The notes beneath the pieces were generated by a model that was not told the origin of the DNA, did no database searches, and saw only the letters and a program-made list of their open reading frames with translations. A DNA stretch of 64,000 nt, from NCBI RefSeq assembly GCF_046736045.1, contig NZ_CP177134.1:3534001-3598000 (forward strand). The letters are read 5' to 3'. Made by a program: the position numbers and the translations under genes. The stretch comes from Leptospira_A sp046736045 (GTDB lineage: Bacteria > Spirochaetota > Leptospiria > Leptospirales > Leptospiraceae). Positions 16,467-24,079 of this stretch are shown one piece after another; positions within the stretch are counted from its first letter, which is position 1, and every line of letters begins with the position of its first letter.

Positions 16467-17028
16467 ATAAATTGTCGGTATAATCAAATAGATCGGAATC
16501 TTTCAAAAACTTTGCCTGGATGTCTTTTTCGGACAATTGAACGTCTTCCAATTTCACTTGCCAGTCCACTCCGATGGAAGGATCATTCCAACGGATGGAA
16601 CGATCCGCTTCTTTGGAATAATAATTATCCACTTTATAAGCAAACACGGCAGTATCGCTTAACACAACAAACCCATGTGCAAAACCACGGGGAATGAATA
16701 ATTGTTTTTTATTTTCATCGGACAATTCGATTACAATATGTTTTCCGAAATTCGGCGAACCTTTTCGGATATCCACCGCAACATCCAAAACTTTTCCTTT
16801 GATGATACGAACCAATTTTGTTTGAGCAAAGGGAGGAAGCTGGTAATGAAGTCCACGTAACACTGATTTTGTGGATAAGGATTCGTTGTCCTGAACCCAG
16901 TTGATTTTCCTGATTTTTTCCGTAACTATGTCATCCCGGTAACTTTCGAAAAAATAACCCCTATGGTCTCCCAAAACCTTAGGTTCAATCAAATAAACGT
17001 CTTTTAAACTTGTTTCTGTTATTATCAC
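16459..17028 (-). CDS. rfbC: dTDP-4-dehydrorhamnose 3,5-epimerase
   Basis: 189-aa cupin-fold epimerase. FESYRDD is near residue 27, and SVLRGLHYQLPPFAQTKLVRIIKGKVLDVAVDIRKGSP near residue 55 contains the catalytic His61. QLFIPRGFAHGFVVLSDTAVFAYKVDNYYS near residue 108 is the second signature. It lies between rfbA (6 bp gap) and rfbD (overlap), the usual rhamnose set. Confidence 0.94.
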   Translation of the reverse strand: MIITETSLKDVYLIEPKVLGDHRGYFFESYRDDIVTEKIRKINWVQDNESLSTKSVLRGLHYQLPPFAQTKLVRIIKGKVLDVAVDIRKGSPNFGKHIVIELSDENKKQLFIPRGFAHGFVVLSDTAVFAYKVDNYYSKEADRSIRWNDPSIGVDWQVKLEDVQLSEKDIQAKFLKDSDLFDYTDNLYA

Positions 17029-17034
17029 TGGATT

Positions 17035-17934
17035 TTACTTTTTGGTGCTGTTTGCGTTTTTTCTTTCGATCAATTTCAGTAAATACTGACCGTATTGGTT
17101 CTTTTTCAAAGGTTCCGCCAATTTGGATAACTTCTCCTGGTCGATATATCCCATTTCGAAGGCTATCTCTTCCAAACATGCGATTTTCAAACCTTGCCTT
17201 CTTTCTATCACCTCAATAAAGTTAGATGCTTCCAAAAGACTTTCATGAGTTCCCGTATCTAGCCAAGCATAACCTCGTCCCATCAATTTTACATCCAGTT
17301 TTCCCCGGTCCAGATACACTTGATTTACAGTGGTAATCTCAAGTTCTCCTCTGGGAGAAGGTTTGATTTCTTTTGCAACATCAACTACATCGGAAGTATA
17401 AAAATAAAGTCCGACTACCGCATAATTGCTCTTTGGTTGTTTCGGTTTTTCTTCGATAGATAAGGCCTTGCCAGTAGAATCGAATTCCACGACTCCGTAT
17501 CGTTCCGGATCATTTACATAATATCCGAATACGACGGAAGATTTTTCTTCTTTTACTTTTTTTACGGAATTGCGGAGCAAATCAGTCAGCCCATGTCCGT
17601 AAAAAATATTATCCCCAAGCACAAGACAGGCATCATCTCCGTTCAAAAACGTTTCACCCAATAGAAACGCTTGCGCCAAACCGTCAGGAGAAGGTTGCAC
17701 TTTGTATTCGATCCTCAAACCAAGATCGGACCCGTCCCCAAACATGTCTTTAAACCTGTCCGTATCCGAAGGAGTAGAAATAATTAAAATTTCACGGATG
17801 CCTGCAAGCATGAGCACAGACAGAGGGTAATAGATCATAGGTTTGTCGTAAACCGGGAGGAGTTGTTTGACAACGCTCCTTGTGATTGGATACAGTCTTG
17901 TTCCTGATCCGCCAGCGAGTATGATCCCTTTCAT
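17035..17934 (-). CDS. rfbA: Glucose-1-phosphate thymidylyltransferase
   Basis: 299-aa nucleotidyltransferase. MKGIILAGGSGTRLYPIT with GGSGTR (8-13), then KQLLPVYDKPMIYYPL, LVLGDNIFYGHGL near residue 105, and TGTHESLLEASNFI near residue 222 match RmlA/RfbA. It makes dTDP-glucose from dTTP and glucose-1-phosphate. It is the first gene of the rfb operon; its ATG overlaps the stop of a possible 21-codon leader frame (ATGA). A palindrome like those before the MarR gene lies 108 bp upstream. Confidence 0.95.
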   Translation of the reverse strand: MKGIILAGGSGTRLYPITRSVVKQLLPVYDKPMIYYPLSVLMLAGIREILIISTPSDTDRFKDMFGDGSDLGLRIEYKVQPSPDGLAQAFLLGETFLNGDDACLVLGDNIFYGHGLTDLLRNSVKKVKEEKSSVVFGYYVNDPERYGVVEFDSTGKALSIEEKPKQPKSNYAVVGLYFYTSDVVDVAKEIKPSPRGELEITTVNQVYLDRGKLDVKLMGRGYAWLDTGTHESLLEASNFIEVIERRQGLKIACLEEIAFEMGYIDQEKLSKLAEPLKKNQYGQYLLKLIERKNANSTKK

Positions 17935-17996
17935 TTGGTTTTGTTACCTTTTCTCATTTTTGGTAGTCGGGCAAAGCTTCGCCCCTTAAGTCCCAT
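17931..17996 (-). promoter_or_regulatory. rfbA leader with a possible 21-codon leader peptide
   Basis: The minus strand holds the element shared with the MarR leader (ATGGGACTTAAGGGGCGAAG onward) and a near-palindrome GGGCGAAGCTTTGCCC (17970-17985). An open frame starts at this ATG (MGLKGRS...), runs 21 codons and ends in a TGA overlapping the rfbA start codon. That geometry would allow translational coupling, but no strong ribosome-binding site precedes the leader ATG. It could equally be a structured RNA element. Confidence 0.4.
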
Positions 17997-18041
17997 GTGC
18001 TTTTCAAAGTGTAAAACCAAGCGGCTTTCGTCAAGCAAAGC

Positions 18042-18056
18042 GTTCAATTAATGAAC
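18042..18056. promoter_or_regulatory. Palindromic operator before rfbA
   Basis: GTTCAATTAATGAAC is the third copy of the GTTCA-N5-TGAAC palindrome. On the minus strand a TTGACG and a TACACT spaced 15 bp follow it, a weak promoter-like pair before the rfbA leader. Its distance to rfbA (108 bp) is close to that of the distal copy to the MarR gene (112 bp). Confidence 0.5.
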
Positions 18057-18111
18057 TAGGCCCCGTTTCGATTCTTTTCAGAAGCCTTGCCCCGTTTCCG
18101 ATATTAGATAT

Positions 18112-18963
18112 GTGAGCTCAAAACCAATCTCCCATGAAGTTCTTTTGATCCGATGTACGGATCGCCCGGGACTCATCCATTCCATTACGGGACTACTTTT
18201 GGAAAAAGGATGCAATATCGTTTCCAATCATGAATTTGTCGAACCGATCGATTCGGTTTTTTTCATGCGGACCGAATTTTTCGGAACGATCCCTTCGGAA
18301 GAAATTAAGGCTCGTTTGGCGGGGTTGCTGCCTGAAGATGCCTGGATTCAAATCCATAGCGGAAAAAAGCAAAAAGTTATTTTATTTGCGACCAAAGAAA
18401 CACATTGTTTGGGGGATATACTGCTACGGCATAGGTCAGGAGAATTGGAAATAGATATTCCTCTCGTCATCGCCAATCATAAGGAACTGGAATCTCTGGT
18501 AAATGACTTTCACTTACCTTTTTGTTATGTGGGAAGCGACAACATTTCCAGAGAAGAACATGAATCGCAAATCCTGGAAATTCTCACAAAACAAGAGTTT
18601 GATTACATAGTTCTGGCCAAATTCATGCGTATCCTGTCCAAAGAATTTGTAGCACACTTTCCCGAAAGAATCGTAAATATACATCATTCATTTCTTCCTG
18701 CGTTCATAGGAGCAAACCCGTATCAAAGAGCCTATGAACGCGGGGTCAAACTGATCGGGGCCACTGCTCATTTTGTAACTGAATCCCTGGATGAAGGTCC
18801 GATCCTCGCCCAAGACGTTGTTCCGGTCGATCACAGCTTCACAAAGGACAAACTTAAATTGCACGGAAGGGACATTGAAAAAGTGGTTCTTGCCCGGGCA
18901 ATGCGATATGTTTTGGAACACAGAACCATCACCTGGAAAAATCGGGTAATCATTTTCCGTTAG
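18112..18963 (+). CDS. purU: Formyltetrahydrofolate deformylase
   Basis: 283 aa with an N-terminal ACT domain (VLLIRCTDRPGLIHSITGLLLEKGCNIVSNHEFV) and a C-terminal formyltransferase-like domain. NIHHSFLPAFIGANPYQRAYERGVKLIGATAHFV near residue 194 and DEGPILAQDVV near residue 231 hold the catalytic Asn, His and Asp. It hydrolyses 10-formyl-THF to formate and THF, balancing the one-carbon pool. The start is GTG at 18112. It is divergent from rfbA and marks the edge of the polysaccharide locus. Confidence 0.92.
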   Translation: MSSKPISHEVLLIRCTDRPGLIHSITGLLLEKGCNIVSNHEFVEPIDSVFFMRTEFFGTIPSEEIKARLAGLLPEDAWIQIHSGKKQKVILFATKETHCLGDILLRHRSGELEIDIPLVIANHKELESLVNDFHLPFCYVGSDNISREEHESQILEILTKQEFDYIVLAKFMRILSKEFVAHFPERIVNIHHSFLPAFIGANPYQRAYERGVKLIGATAHFVTESLDEGPILAQDVVPVDHSFTKDKLKLHGRDIEKVVLARAMRYVLEHRTITWKNRVIIFR

Positions 18964-18993
18964 TTGGTAAAAGCGGAGTCAACGGTATACCAT

Positions 18994-19050
18994 CCCCGCC
19001 CTATAGACATTGGGAGGGGTACCAGACCCGCCACCCAATGCGCTCCATAT
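18994..19050 (+). repeat. Dispersed intergenic repeat, copy A
   Basis: Contains CCCCGCCCT, then ATTGGGAGGGG and ACCCGCCACCCAATG, CTCCAT. The reverse strand of 54124-54179 carries CCCCGCCCT, TTGGGTGGGG, ACCCGCCACCCAATG and TTCCAT in the same order. The repeats can also fold, since CATTGGG and CCCAATG are complementary. Confidence 0.6.
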
Positions 19051-19119
19051 ACCACGCCGCCTTCTATCTGTAAAGCGTAGACTGCGTTTCTGCAAATTTT
19101 ATTCCGATAAGTTCGCCTT

Positions 19120-19166
19120 TTTGCCTAACTTTACATTAATTATGCGACGACATCCCTTTCCAAAAC
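19120..19166 (+). repeat. 47-bp direct repeat, left copy
   Basis: Matches 20461-20507 in 46 of 47 bases (one T/C difference). The right copy includes the last 27 bases of the GXWXG/DUF4334 gene; here the same bases stand alone with no gene attached. The two copies bracket the Xre gene and its divergent neighbour, like attachment sites of an element that integrated in a gene 3' end. Confidence 0.7.
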
Positions 19167-19313
19167 TTAGGTAATTCCAGCGCACCAACGTTGATACTAT
19201 TTAAGCGGATGATTCCAAATATAGACCTTAATTTCAATAAGAGCTTCGAAATAATTGAACATAAAAGTTCTGCTCCTTTATATTCTAATTAGTCGGAGAA
19301 AATTATCATTTTT

Positions 19314-19532
19314 TCATACATCCAACAGGTCTTTCGGTCTGACTTTTAACTGCTTTGCTATCTTAAATATAGACCTGACTGATGGATGAGACTGTCCATT
19401 TTCAATATCCTGGACTGTCCGATAGGAAATTGCATATGTTCCTTCATCCATCGCTTCTTGCGTAATTCCCTTAGAAACTCGTATTTCTTTGATTTTTTGA
19501 CCTAATTTTCGAATAAATTCTTCATATTCCAC
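19314..19532 (-). CDS. Xre-family helix-turn-helix regulator
   Basis: About 72 aa, almost wholly a Cro/C1-type HTH domain: FIRKLGQKIKEIRVSKGITQEAMDEGTYAISYRTVQDIENGQSHPSVRSIFKIAKQLKVRPKDLLDV. The recognition helix is around YAISYRTVQDIENG. Two GTG starts are possible, at 19532 (used) and at 19571; the second would place an operator-like palindrome in the coding region. It is divergent from the membrane-protein gene at 19642, with three related palindromes nearby. It lies inside the 47-bp repeat-bounded island, and small Xre proteins of this type often control mobile-element genes. Confidence 0.8.
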   Translation of the reverse strand: MEYEEFIRKLGQKIKEIRVSKGITQEAMDEGTYAISYRTVQDIENGQSHPSVRSIFKIAKQLKVRPKDLLDV

Positions 19533-19612
19533 GCACGAAATTATGTGTCTTGCTTGACGAAACCAACACACGAAATTCCGTGTATCTTTGACGGCTCGGC
19601 ACGTAAATTCGT
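19533..19612. promoter_or_regulatory. Three related palindromes in the Xre divergent promoter region
   Basis: CACGAAATTATGTG (19535-19548), ACACGAAATTCCGTGT (19568-19583) and CACGTAAATTCGT (19600-19612) share a CACG-AAATT-CGTG core. They lie between the Xre gene and the divergent membrane-protein gene, so they are likely operators for the Xre protein. The matches were made by eye. Confidence 0.5.
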
Positions 19613-19641
19613 ACCAAGTCCATTAAGGAGATAAAATCAGA

Positions 19642-20361
19642 ATGAATCCAGAAGAAATACCAAAGTGGAAATACTTCATTCCGTTTTACGGAATTTATAT
19701 TACTTACAAATCATCAGAACCTTCAAAAGGAAAATGGTGGGCCGTCAGTATTATCATGACATTGATCGCAATATCCGTGATTGGTGGTAGAGATAAGAAG
19801 GAAAAAAATATCCCCCAAAGCGCCGGAAATAATGATATAATAGAAAATTCCGATGCGGACAAATCTTCGAAACCGCAGACTTCGATCGGTCAACCGGATC
19901 AAATTCAGTTTCATCGCAATCTCAAAGAACTGAAATCAAAATACAATAATGCTGAAACGGAAATGGCAAAATCCGCTGTTTATCGCGAGTTTGCTTCTTT
20001 CGTAAGAAAATATTTACCTGGTATGACAATTAAAGATTGGGAAGGAAAAATTGATACGATTCGAACTGACGAAGGAGGAGAGAAAGTATATCTATCCATT
20101 GAATCCGAATTCGAAGATTTTGAGATAACCGTAGAAACGCATAATAACAGTCTGAGCGATTACAGCGCGGGTTCCATGATTAAACTGAATACTCCTGTTT
20201 ACAAACAATTGGAATCTTTAAAGGAAGGTGATAATGTTGTTTTTTCAGGAAGATTTGTTTCCGATTCTAAAAGGGGGATCGAACAAAGTTCAATCTTGGA
20301 ATCTTCAATCGTAACTTCACCGGAGTTTATCATTCGGTTTGGTTCCATAGCGAAAAAGTAA
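19642..20361 (+). CDS. Membrane-anchored protein of unknown function
   Basis: 239 aa. One hydrophobic helix (KWWAVSIIMTLIAISVIGG, about residues 31-49) is followed by a polar Asn/Ser-rich linker and a C-terminal globular part. The latter contains MTIKDWEGKIDTIRTDEGGEKVYLSIE and LKEGDNVVFSGRFVSD...FIIRFGSI, a strand-rich pattern like an OB fold, and resembles uncharacterised proteins seen in phages and plasmids. The N-terminus stays inside and the domain would be periplasmic if the helix is a simple anchor. AAGGAG precedes the ATG. It lies within the repeat-bounded island and is divergent from the Xre gene. No function is assigned. Confidence 0.6.
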   Translation: MNPEEIPKWKYFIPFYGIYITYKSSEPSKGKWWAVSIIMTLIAISVIGGRDKKEKNIPQSAGNNDIIENSDADKSSKPQTSIGQPDQIQFHRNLKELKSKYNNAETEMAKSAVYREFASFVRKYLPGMTIKDWEGKIDTIRTDEGGEKVYLSIESEFEDFEITVETHNNSLSDYSAGSMIKLNTPVYKQLESLKEGDNVVFSGRFVSDSKRGIEQSSILESSIVTSPEFIIRFGSIAKK

Positions 20362-20371
20362 AAGTATATCA

Positions 20372-20440
20372 CACGGAGACACAAAGCGCGCGGAGTGATG
20401 AATATATTTCCTCTTTCTCCGTGAACTCTTTTACTCCGTG
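20372..20440. repeat. Inverted CACGGAG/CTCCGTG repeats after the island gene
   Basis: CACGGAG at 20372-20378 pairs with CTCCGTG at 20417-20423 or at 20434-20440. The piece CACGGAGACACAAAG resembles common extragenic repeats of many bacteria. It could act as a transcription terminator for the gene ending at 20361, though no long T-run directly follows. Confidence 0.4.
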
Positions 20441-20460
20441 AGATCTTTCTTTTCTTAAAA

Positions 20461-20507
20461 TTTGCCCAACTTTACATTAATTATGCGACGACATCCCTTT
20501 CCAAAAC
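20461..20507 (+). repeat. 47-bp direct repeat, right copy
   Basis: Right partner of 19120-19166. Bases 20481-20507 are the 3' end of the GXWXG/DUF4334 gene (encoding the end VLERDVVA), while 20461-20480 are its downstream flank. The distance between copies is 1341 bp. Confidence 0.7.
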
Positions 20508-21032
20508 GAAAAAGAAAGGTTGTTTCATTCCCTTGAAGTCCATACATCCAAACAGAGTATTTTCATTCACTTTTCTGAATATATCATGAATGGGTAGATT
20601 ATCATAAATCATCGCCGCACTCAACTTACCTCTGAATTCAATCAATCTTACCCGTGCTTTGGAATCTCCGGTTTGAAATAAAAATTTGATAGCCAAAAAT
20701 AAATATCGTAACGGCCAAAGTCTGGCAGAAGGAATCAATGTCGCCAGGCGAACAGGCATTAAAGAAGGATTTACCTTAAACAATGTTTTTCCGAACGATT
20801 TGAAAACCAAAGGATGCACATTGTCCTCATCCACAAATTCCTTTCCATACCAATTGAAAGTTTCCAATGCCCCGTCCATCGTATGTCCCGTATGAAATCC
20901 CGAACCATGCCAACGACCCATCATAGTTTCTATCTTTACCGTTTCCAAACTATCAAAGAGGGCAAAAGAATCTTCCGTTGAATTGTTCTTTTTATCTCTC
21001 ATTTCATAAAACTTTTTTTCGAATGCATTCAT
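20481..21032 (-). CDS. GXWXG and DUF4334 domain protein
   Basis: 183 aa. The N-terminal GXWXG domain shows MMGRWHGSGFHTGHTMDGALETFNWYGKEF near residue 38. The C-terminal DUF4334 domain shows AAMIYDNLPIHDIFRKVNENTLFGCMDFKGMKQPFFFVLER. These two domains commonly occur together in small soluble proteins thought to bind a lipid or hydrophobic ligand; the function is not established. No signal peptide was seen. The last 27 bases are duplicated at 19140-19166, implying that something recombined at this gene end. Confidence 0.75.
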   Translation of the reverse strand: MNAFEKKFYEMRDKKNNSTEDSFALFDSLETVKIETMMGRWHGSGFHTGHTMDGALETFNWYGKEFVDEDNVHPLVFKSFGKTLFKVNPSLMPVRLATLIPSARLWPLRYLFLAIKFLFQTGDSKARVRLIEFRGKLSAAMIYDNLPIHDIFRKVNENTLFGCMDFKGMKQPFFFVLERDVVA

Positions 21033-21197
21033 ATATAATCAATTCCTGATTCCATCTTTTTTTGATTCAGCCGAGAGGATATATTTTTCCAAATGACCGA
21101 AATGATTTCTTACACTCAAACAGGAACAAAACAAGTAAGTCTTTCAGGTTTGAAAATCAAAATCATATTCCAAAAAACAAATATCAGATGACGATGC

Positions 21198-21836
21198 TTA
21201 GTCTTTGATCCAAAACTCAAGTTCCGATTCGAACCGTTTTTCCAATCGTACTCTTTTATAACTGGAAGGCATTTTACCGCCGAATGAATTATAAGTAACT
21301 ACTTTCGTTTTCGATTTCATAGATTGTAATTTTCTTTTTACAATTTCCAGATAAACAAAATACTGGCTTACTTTTTTCGGAATCGTTTCATCAATACTGT
21401 TTTTATTCGTGATGTGTTCGTAGAACGGATTGAACAGATAAAAGGAATCGTATAAATTCCAATTTATATCTTTCATATTCGCATGAAAAAACAAACCCGA
21501 ATCCAATTTTAATTTTACCGAGACTCGAACGGCAGCCTCATGAAGATGAATCCGTTCCTCCACCCCGTGAAACTTTCCCTCTACGGAAAGAGATGCCACA
21601 TGACAGAACTTACCGCAACCGGAACCTATATCCAATACTTTTGAATTTTCATTTTCCGATAAAAAATCGGCAGCTTCCCGGATCACATCCACAGGACTCC
21701 ATTGGTATTTGGAAATTTCACGCAGATGTTTCGGGTATAGAGAGTCGAATTCCGAATCGGAAACCGTTATTTTCGAAGCAAACTTGGTTTTGATTTTTTT
21801 GAAATTGTCTTCAGGCATTGATTCGGAAATTTTCAA
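21198..21836 (-). CDS. Class I SAM-dependent methyltransferase
   Basis: 212 aa. Motif I is SKVLDIGSGCGKFCHVASLS near residue 70, followed by the acidic motif II residue in FHGVEERIHLHE. SFYLFNPFYEHI near residue 131 corresponds to the post-motif IV region. The substrate cannot be inferred; the family covers small-molecule and protein methylation. The gene stands alone on the minus strand between the GXWXG protein and katA, with gaps of over 100 bp on both sides. Confidence 0.75.
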   Translation of the reverse strand: MKISESMPEDNFKKIKTKFASKITVSDSEFDSLYPKHLREISKYQWSPVDVIREAADFLSENENSKVLDIGSGCGKFCHVASLSVEGKFHGVEERIHLHEAAVRVSVKLKLDSGLFFHANMKDINWNLYDSFYLFNPFYEHITNKNSIDETIPKKVSQYFVYLEIVKRKLQSMKSKTKVVTYNSFGGKMPSSYKRVRLEKRFESELEFWIKD

Positions 21837-21896
21837 ATTTATACTAGTCGGCCATTCTTTGGAAAATCATTCCACTTAAATTCAACTTTCTTATGA

Positions 21897-21934
21897 CAAA
21901 AGCCGGAGTCTTTCTTTAAGCGAAAGACCCCGGC
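21897..21934 (-). terminator. Rho-independent terminator after katA
   Basis: On the minus strand, GCCGGGGTCTTTC and GAAAGACTCCGGC form a 13-bp stem with one mismatch and a short loop, followed by TTTTG. It lies 15 bp past the katA stop. Confidence 0.75.
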
Positions 21935-21948
21935 ATACAAACATGTTG

Positions 21949-23382
21949 TTAAAGTTTGATTCCCAATTTTTCGGCGATCTTTCTGCCGTATTCGGGATCA
22001 CATTTTACAAAATGAGAAAGATTTATCCTGATTATATCTTCAGGAACAGTCTTCATCGTTCCTGCTATGACAGACGTTAATCTTTCTCTCTGTTCCGAAG
22101 TCAGCAACCTGTACAAATCCCCTGCCTGGGAATAATCATCATTATCCTTGTGGCTGTTGTACCGATCGGCATCTCCTGAAATACGAAGAGGAGGTTCTTT
22201 CGCATTTTCATCCTGAACCGGACCGCCGAAGTGATTCGGTTCGTAGTTATCATAACCCCCGTTTTCATCAAAACGAACTCCATCCCTTTGGTAATGATTG
22301 ACTGTATTCTTTGGTCGATTGACAGGAATTAGCTGGTAATTCCCGCCCAATCTGTATCTTTGCGCATCGGGATAAGCAAACAATCTTCCTTGCAACATCT
22401 TATCAGGCGAAGCTCCGATCCCCGGAACCAAATTGGAAGGAGAAAAGGCTGCCTGTTCCACTTCTGCAAAGTAGTTTTTAGGATTTCGGTTCAATTCCAA
22501 AGTCCCTACCTCGATCAAAGGGTAATCCTTATGTGACCAAACTTTTGTTAAATCGAATGGATTGACTTTGTATTTTTCCGCATCAGCCTCCGGCATGATT
22601 TGAATGCAAAATTTCCATTGAGGAAAATCCTTTCTTTCTATCGCCTGAAACAAATCGCGAGTCGCGTAATCGGGATCAGTTCCTGCTAGTTCGGATGCTT
22701 TTTCAGGACTTAAGGTTTTGATTCCTTGTTTGGTCTTAAAGTGAAATTTCACCCAATACCTTTCTCCTTTTCTATTCCAAAAGCTGAATGTATGTGAGCC
22801 GAATCCGTCCATAAAACGATACCCGTCCGGAATTCCGCGATCACTGAATAAAATCGTCATTTGGTGTAAAGCTTCCGGAGCCTGCGACCAATAGTCCCAC
22901 ATACGAACCGGATTTTTATAACCTGTGATCGGATCTCTTTTTTGAGAATGGATGAAATCGGGAAACTTCAAAGGGTCTCTTTCGAAAAACACAGGTGTGT
23001 TGTTTCCCACTACATCCCAGATTCCGTCTTCCGTATAAAATTTAATGGCAAACCCACGGGGATCTCTTTCCGTATCTGCGGAACCTTTTTCTCCGGCCAC
23101 TGTGGAGAACCGAAGGAAGAGAGGAGTTTCTTTTCCGACTTCCGAAAACACTTTCACAAGAGTGTATGAAGAAAGATCCTTTGTGATTTTCAAAGTTCCA
23201 TAGGCACCTGCACCTTTCGCGTGTACGACTCTCTCCGGAATTCTTTCTCTGTTGAAATGTGCCAGTTTTTCAATCAAATGAGTGTCGGAAATAAGAATCG
23301 GGCCTCTGGGTCCTGAGGTGACACTGTGTTGATTTTCCGGAATCGGTTGACCACCTGCGGTTGTTAATGTTTGATTACTCAT
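21949..23382 (-). CDS. katA: Monofunctional haem catalase
   Basis: 477 aa, the length of small-subunit (clade 3) catalases. Near residue 51, FNRERIPERVVHAKGAGAYG holds the distal His. FVGNNTPVFF-type sequence (DVVGNNTPVFFERDP) near residue 122 holds the distal Asn, and RLFAYPDAQRYRLGGNY near residue 330 holds the proximal haem-ligand Tyr. It degrades hydrogen peroxide in the cytoplasm or periplasm; no signal peptide is seen. The ankyrin gene lies just upstream in the same direction (21-bp gap), and divergent perR with two boxes lies beyond, so induction by peroxide through PerR is likely. Confidence 0.95.
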   Translation of the reverse strand: MSNQTLTTAGGQPIPENQHSVTSGPRGPILISDTHLIEKLAHFNRERIPERVVHAKGAGAYGTLKITKDLSSYTLVKVFSEVGKETPLFLRFSTVAGEKGSADTERDPRGFAIKFYTEDGIWDVVGNNTPVFFERDPLKFPDFIHSQKRDPITGYKNPVRMWDYWSQAPEALHQMTILFSDRGIPDGYRFMDGFGSHTFSFWNRKGERYWVKFHFKTKQGIKTLSPEKASELAGTDPDYATRDLFQAIERKDFPQWKFCIQIMPEADAEKYKVNPFDLTKVWSHKDYPLIEVGTLELNRNPKNYFAEVEQAAFSPSNLVPGIGASPDKMLQGRLFAYPDAQRYRLGGNYQLIPVNRPKNTVNHYQRDGVRFDENGGYDNYEPNHFGGPVQDENAKEPPLRISGDADRYNSHKDNDDYSQAGDLYRLLTSEQRERLTSVIAGTMKTVPEDIIRINLSHFVKCDPEYGRKIAEKLGIKL

Positions 23383-23403
23383 CTTAAGCCTCCTTCTTTG
23401 CCT

Positions 23404-24003
23404 TTATTGAGTTGTTTTTGAAAAAATAAATGAAAACAGATATTGCGCCCATGCATTCACAAACCGTATAAAAGAGGAAACGGAAGATTTCCCTAGGCCA
23501 TTTCCACCTTTTGTTTGTAAGTTGATACCCGAAAGATCCTCCAGATAACCGACGACTTCCCTTCTTCCGAATAATACCGCCATCTGCATTGCAGTCTGAC
23601 CTTTGGGACTTATATAATGAATATTAGCACCGGCTTGCACTAAGATCCGAACCATATCGACATTGCCTTTGAAACTCGCTCCCATCAGAATGGAATTTCC
23701 CGAAAAATCGACGGAATCGGGGTTTGCACCTTTATCAAGCAAAACGCGCGTTAATTTTTCTCGCCCGTTATAAGCGGACAACATCAAAGCCGTATAACCT
23801 TTGTCATTCTTTGTCTCCAATTCCTCCCGGGAAACCTGCAAAGACAAAAAACCTTCCCAATCTCCATTTCTGGCAAAATCAAAAAGTTTCGACTCCCTTT
23901 CATTTGGGTTGGCAAAAGTAGAAAGATAATTCTCCCAATGGGAAAGGGCCGCTGGTTCTTCGGCAATCGTTACCCCGTTTTTGCTTCGAATTGATTCGTC
24001 CAT
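23404..24003 (-). CDS. Ankyrin-repeat protein paired with catalase
   Basis: 199 aa. About three ankyrin repeats are visible: DNGKGYTALMLSAYNGREKLTRVLLDKGANPD-type, NSILMGASFKGNVDMVRILVQAGANI and GQTAMQMAVLFGRREVVGYL. A hydrophobic C-terminal segment (FVNAWAQYLFSFIF) may anchor it to the membrane. The start at 24003 fits AAGGAG just upstream; an ATG at 24018 is a weaker choice. Catalase-ankyrin pairs occur in Pseudomonas (AnkB) and Leptospira, where the ankyrin protein supports full catalase activity; that role is taken from the family. Confidence 0.82.
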   Translation of the reverse strand: MDESIRSKNGVTIAEEPAALSHWENYLSTFANPNERESKLFDFARNGDWEGFLSLQVSREELETKNDKGYTALMLSAYNGREKLTRVLLDKGANPDSVDFSGNSILMGASFKGNVDMVRILVQAGANIHYISPKGQTAMQMAVLFGRREVVGYLEDLSGINLQTKGGNGLGKSSVSSFIRFVNAWAQYLFSFIFSKTTQ

Positions 24004-24079
24004 TCCCATCTCCTTCACTTCAAACCCTCCCTCCTTTCCGAAACCACTCGGCCTCAGACGAAGTCAGATAAAGTCTTAA

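Larger units (their letters stand above)
18964..19313. other. Gene-free stretch holding two repeat elements
   Basis: No convincing reading frame was seen in these 350 bp. The left part holds a copy of a dispersed repeat (18994-19050). The right part holds a 47-bp direct repeat of the 3' end of the gene at 20481-21032. The remainder to the stop of the Xre gene is AT-rich with no recognised signal. Confidence 0.6.

Noticed and set aside
18112..18963. Idea that purU supplies the pse formyltransferase with its cofactor
   Set aside because: PurU breaks down 10-formyl-THF rather than making it, and the gene is divergent from the locus. Adjacency is probably chance.
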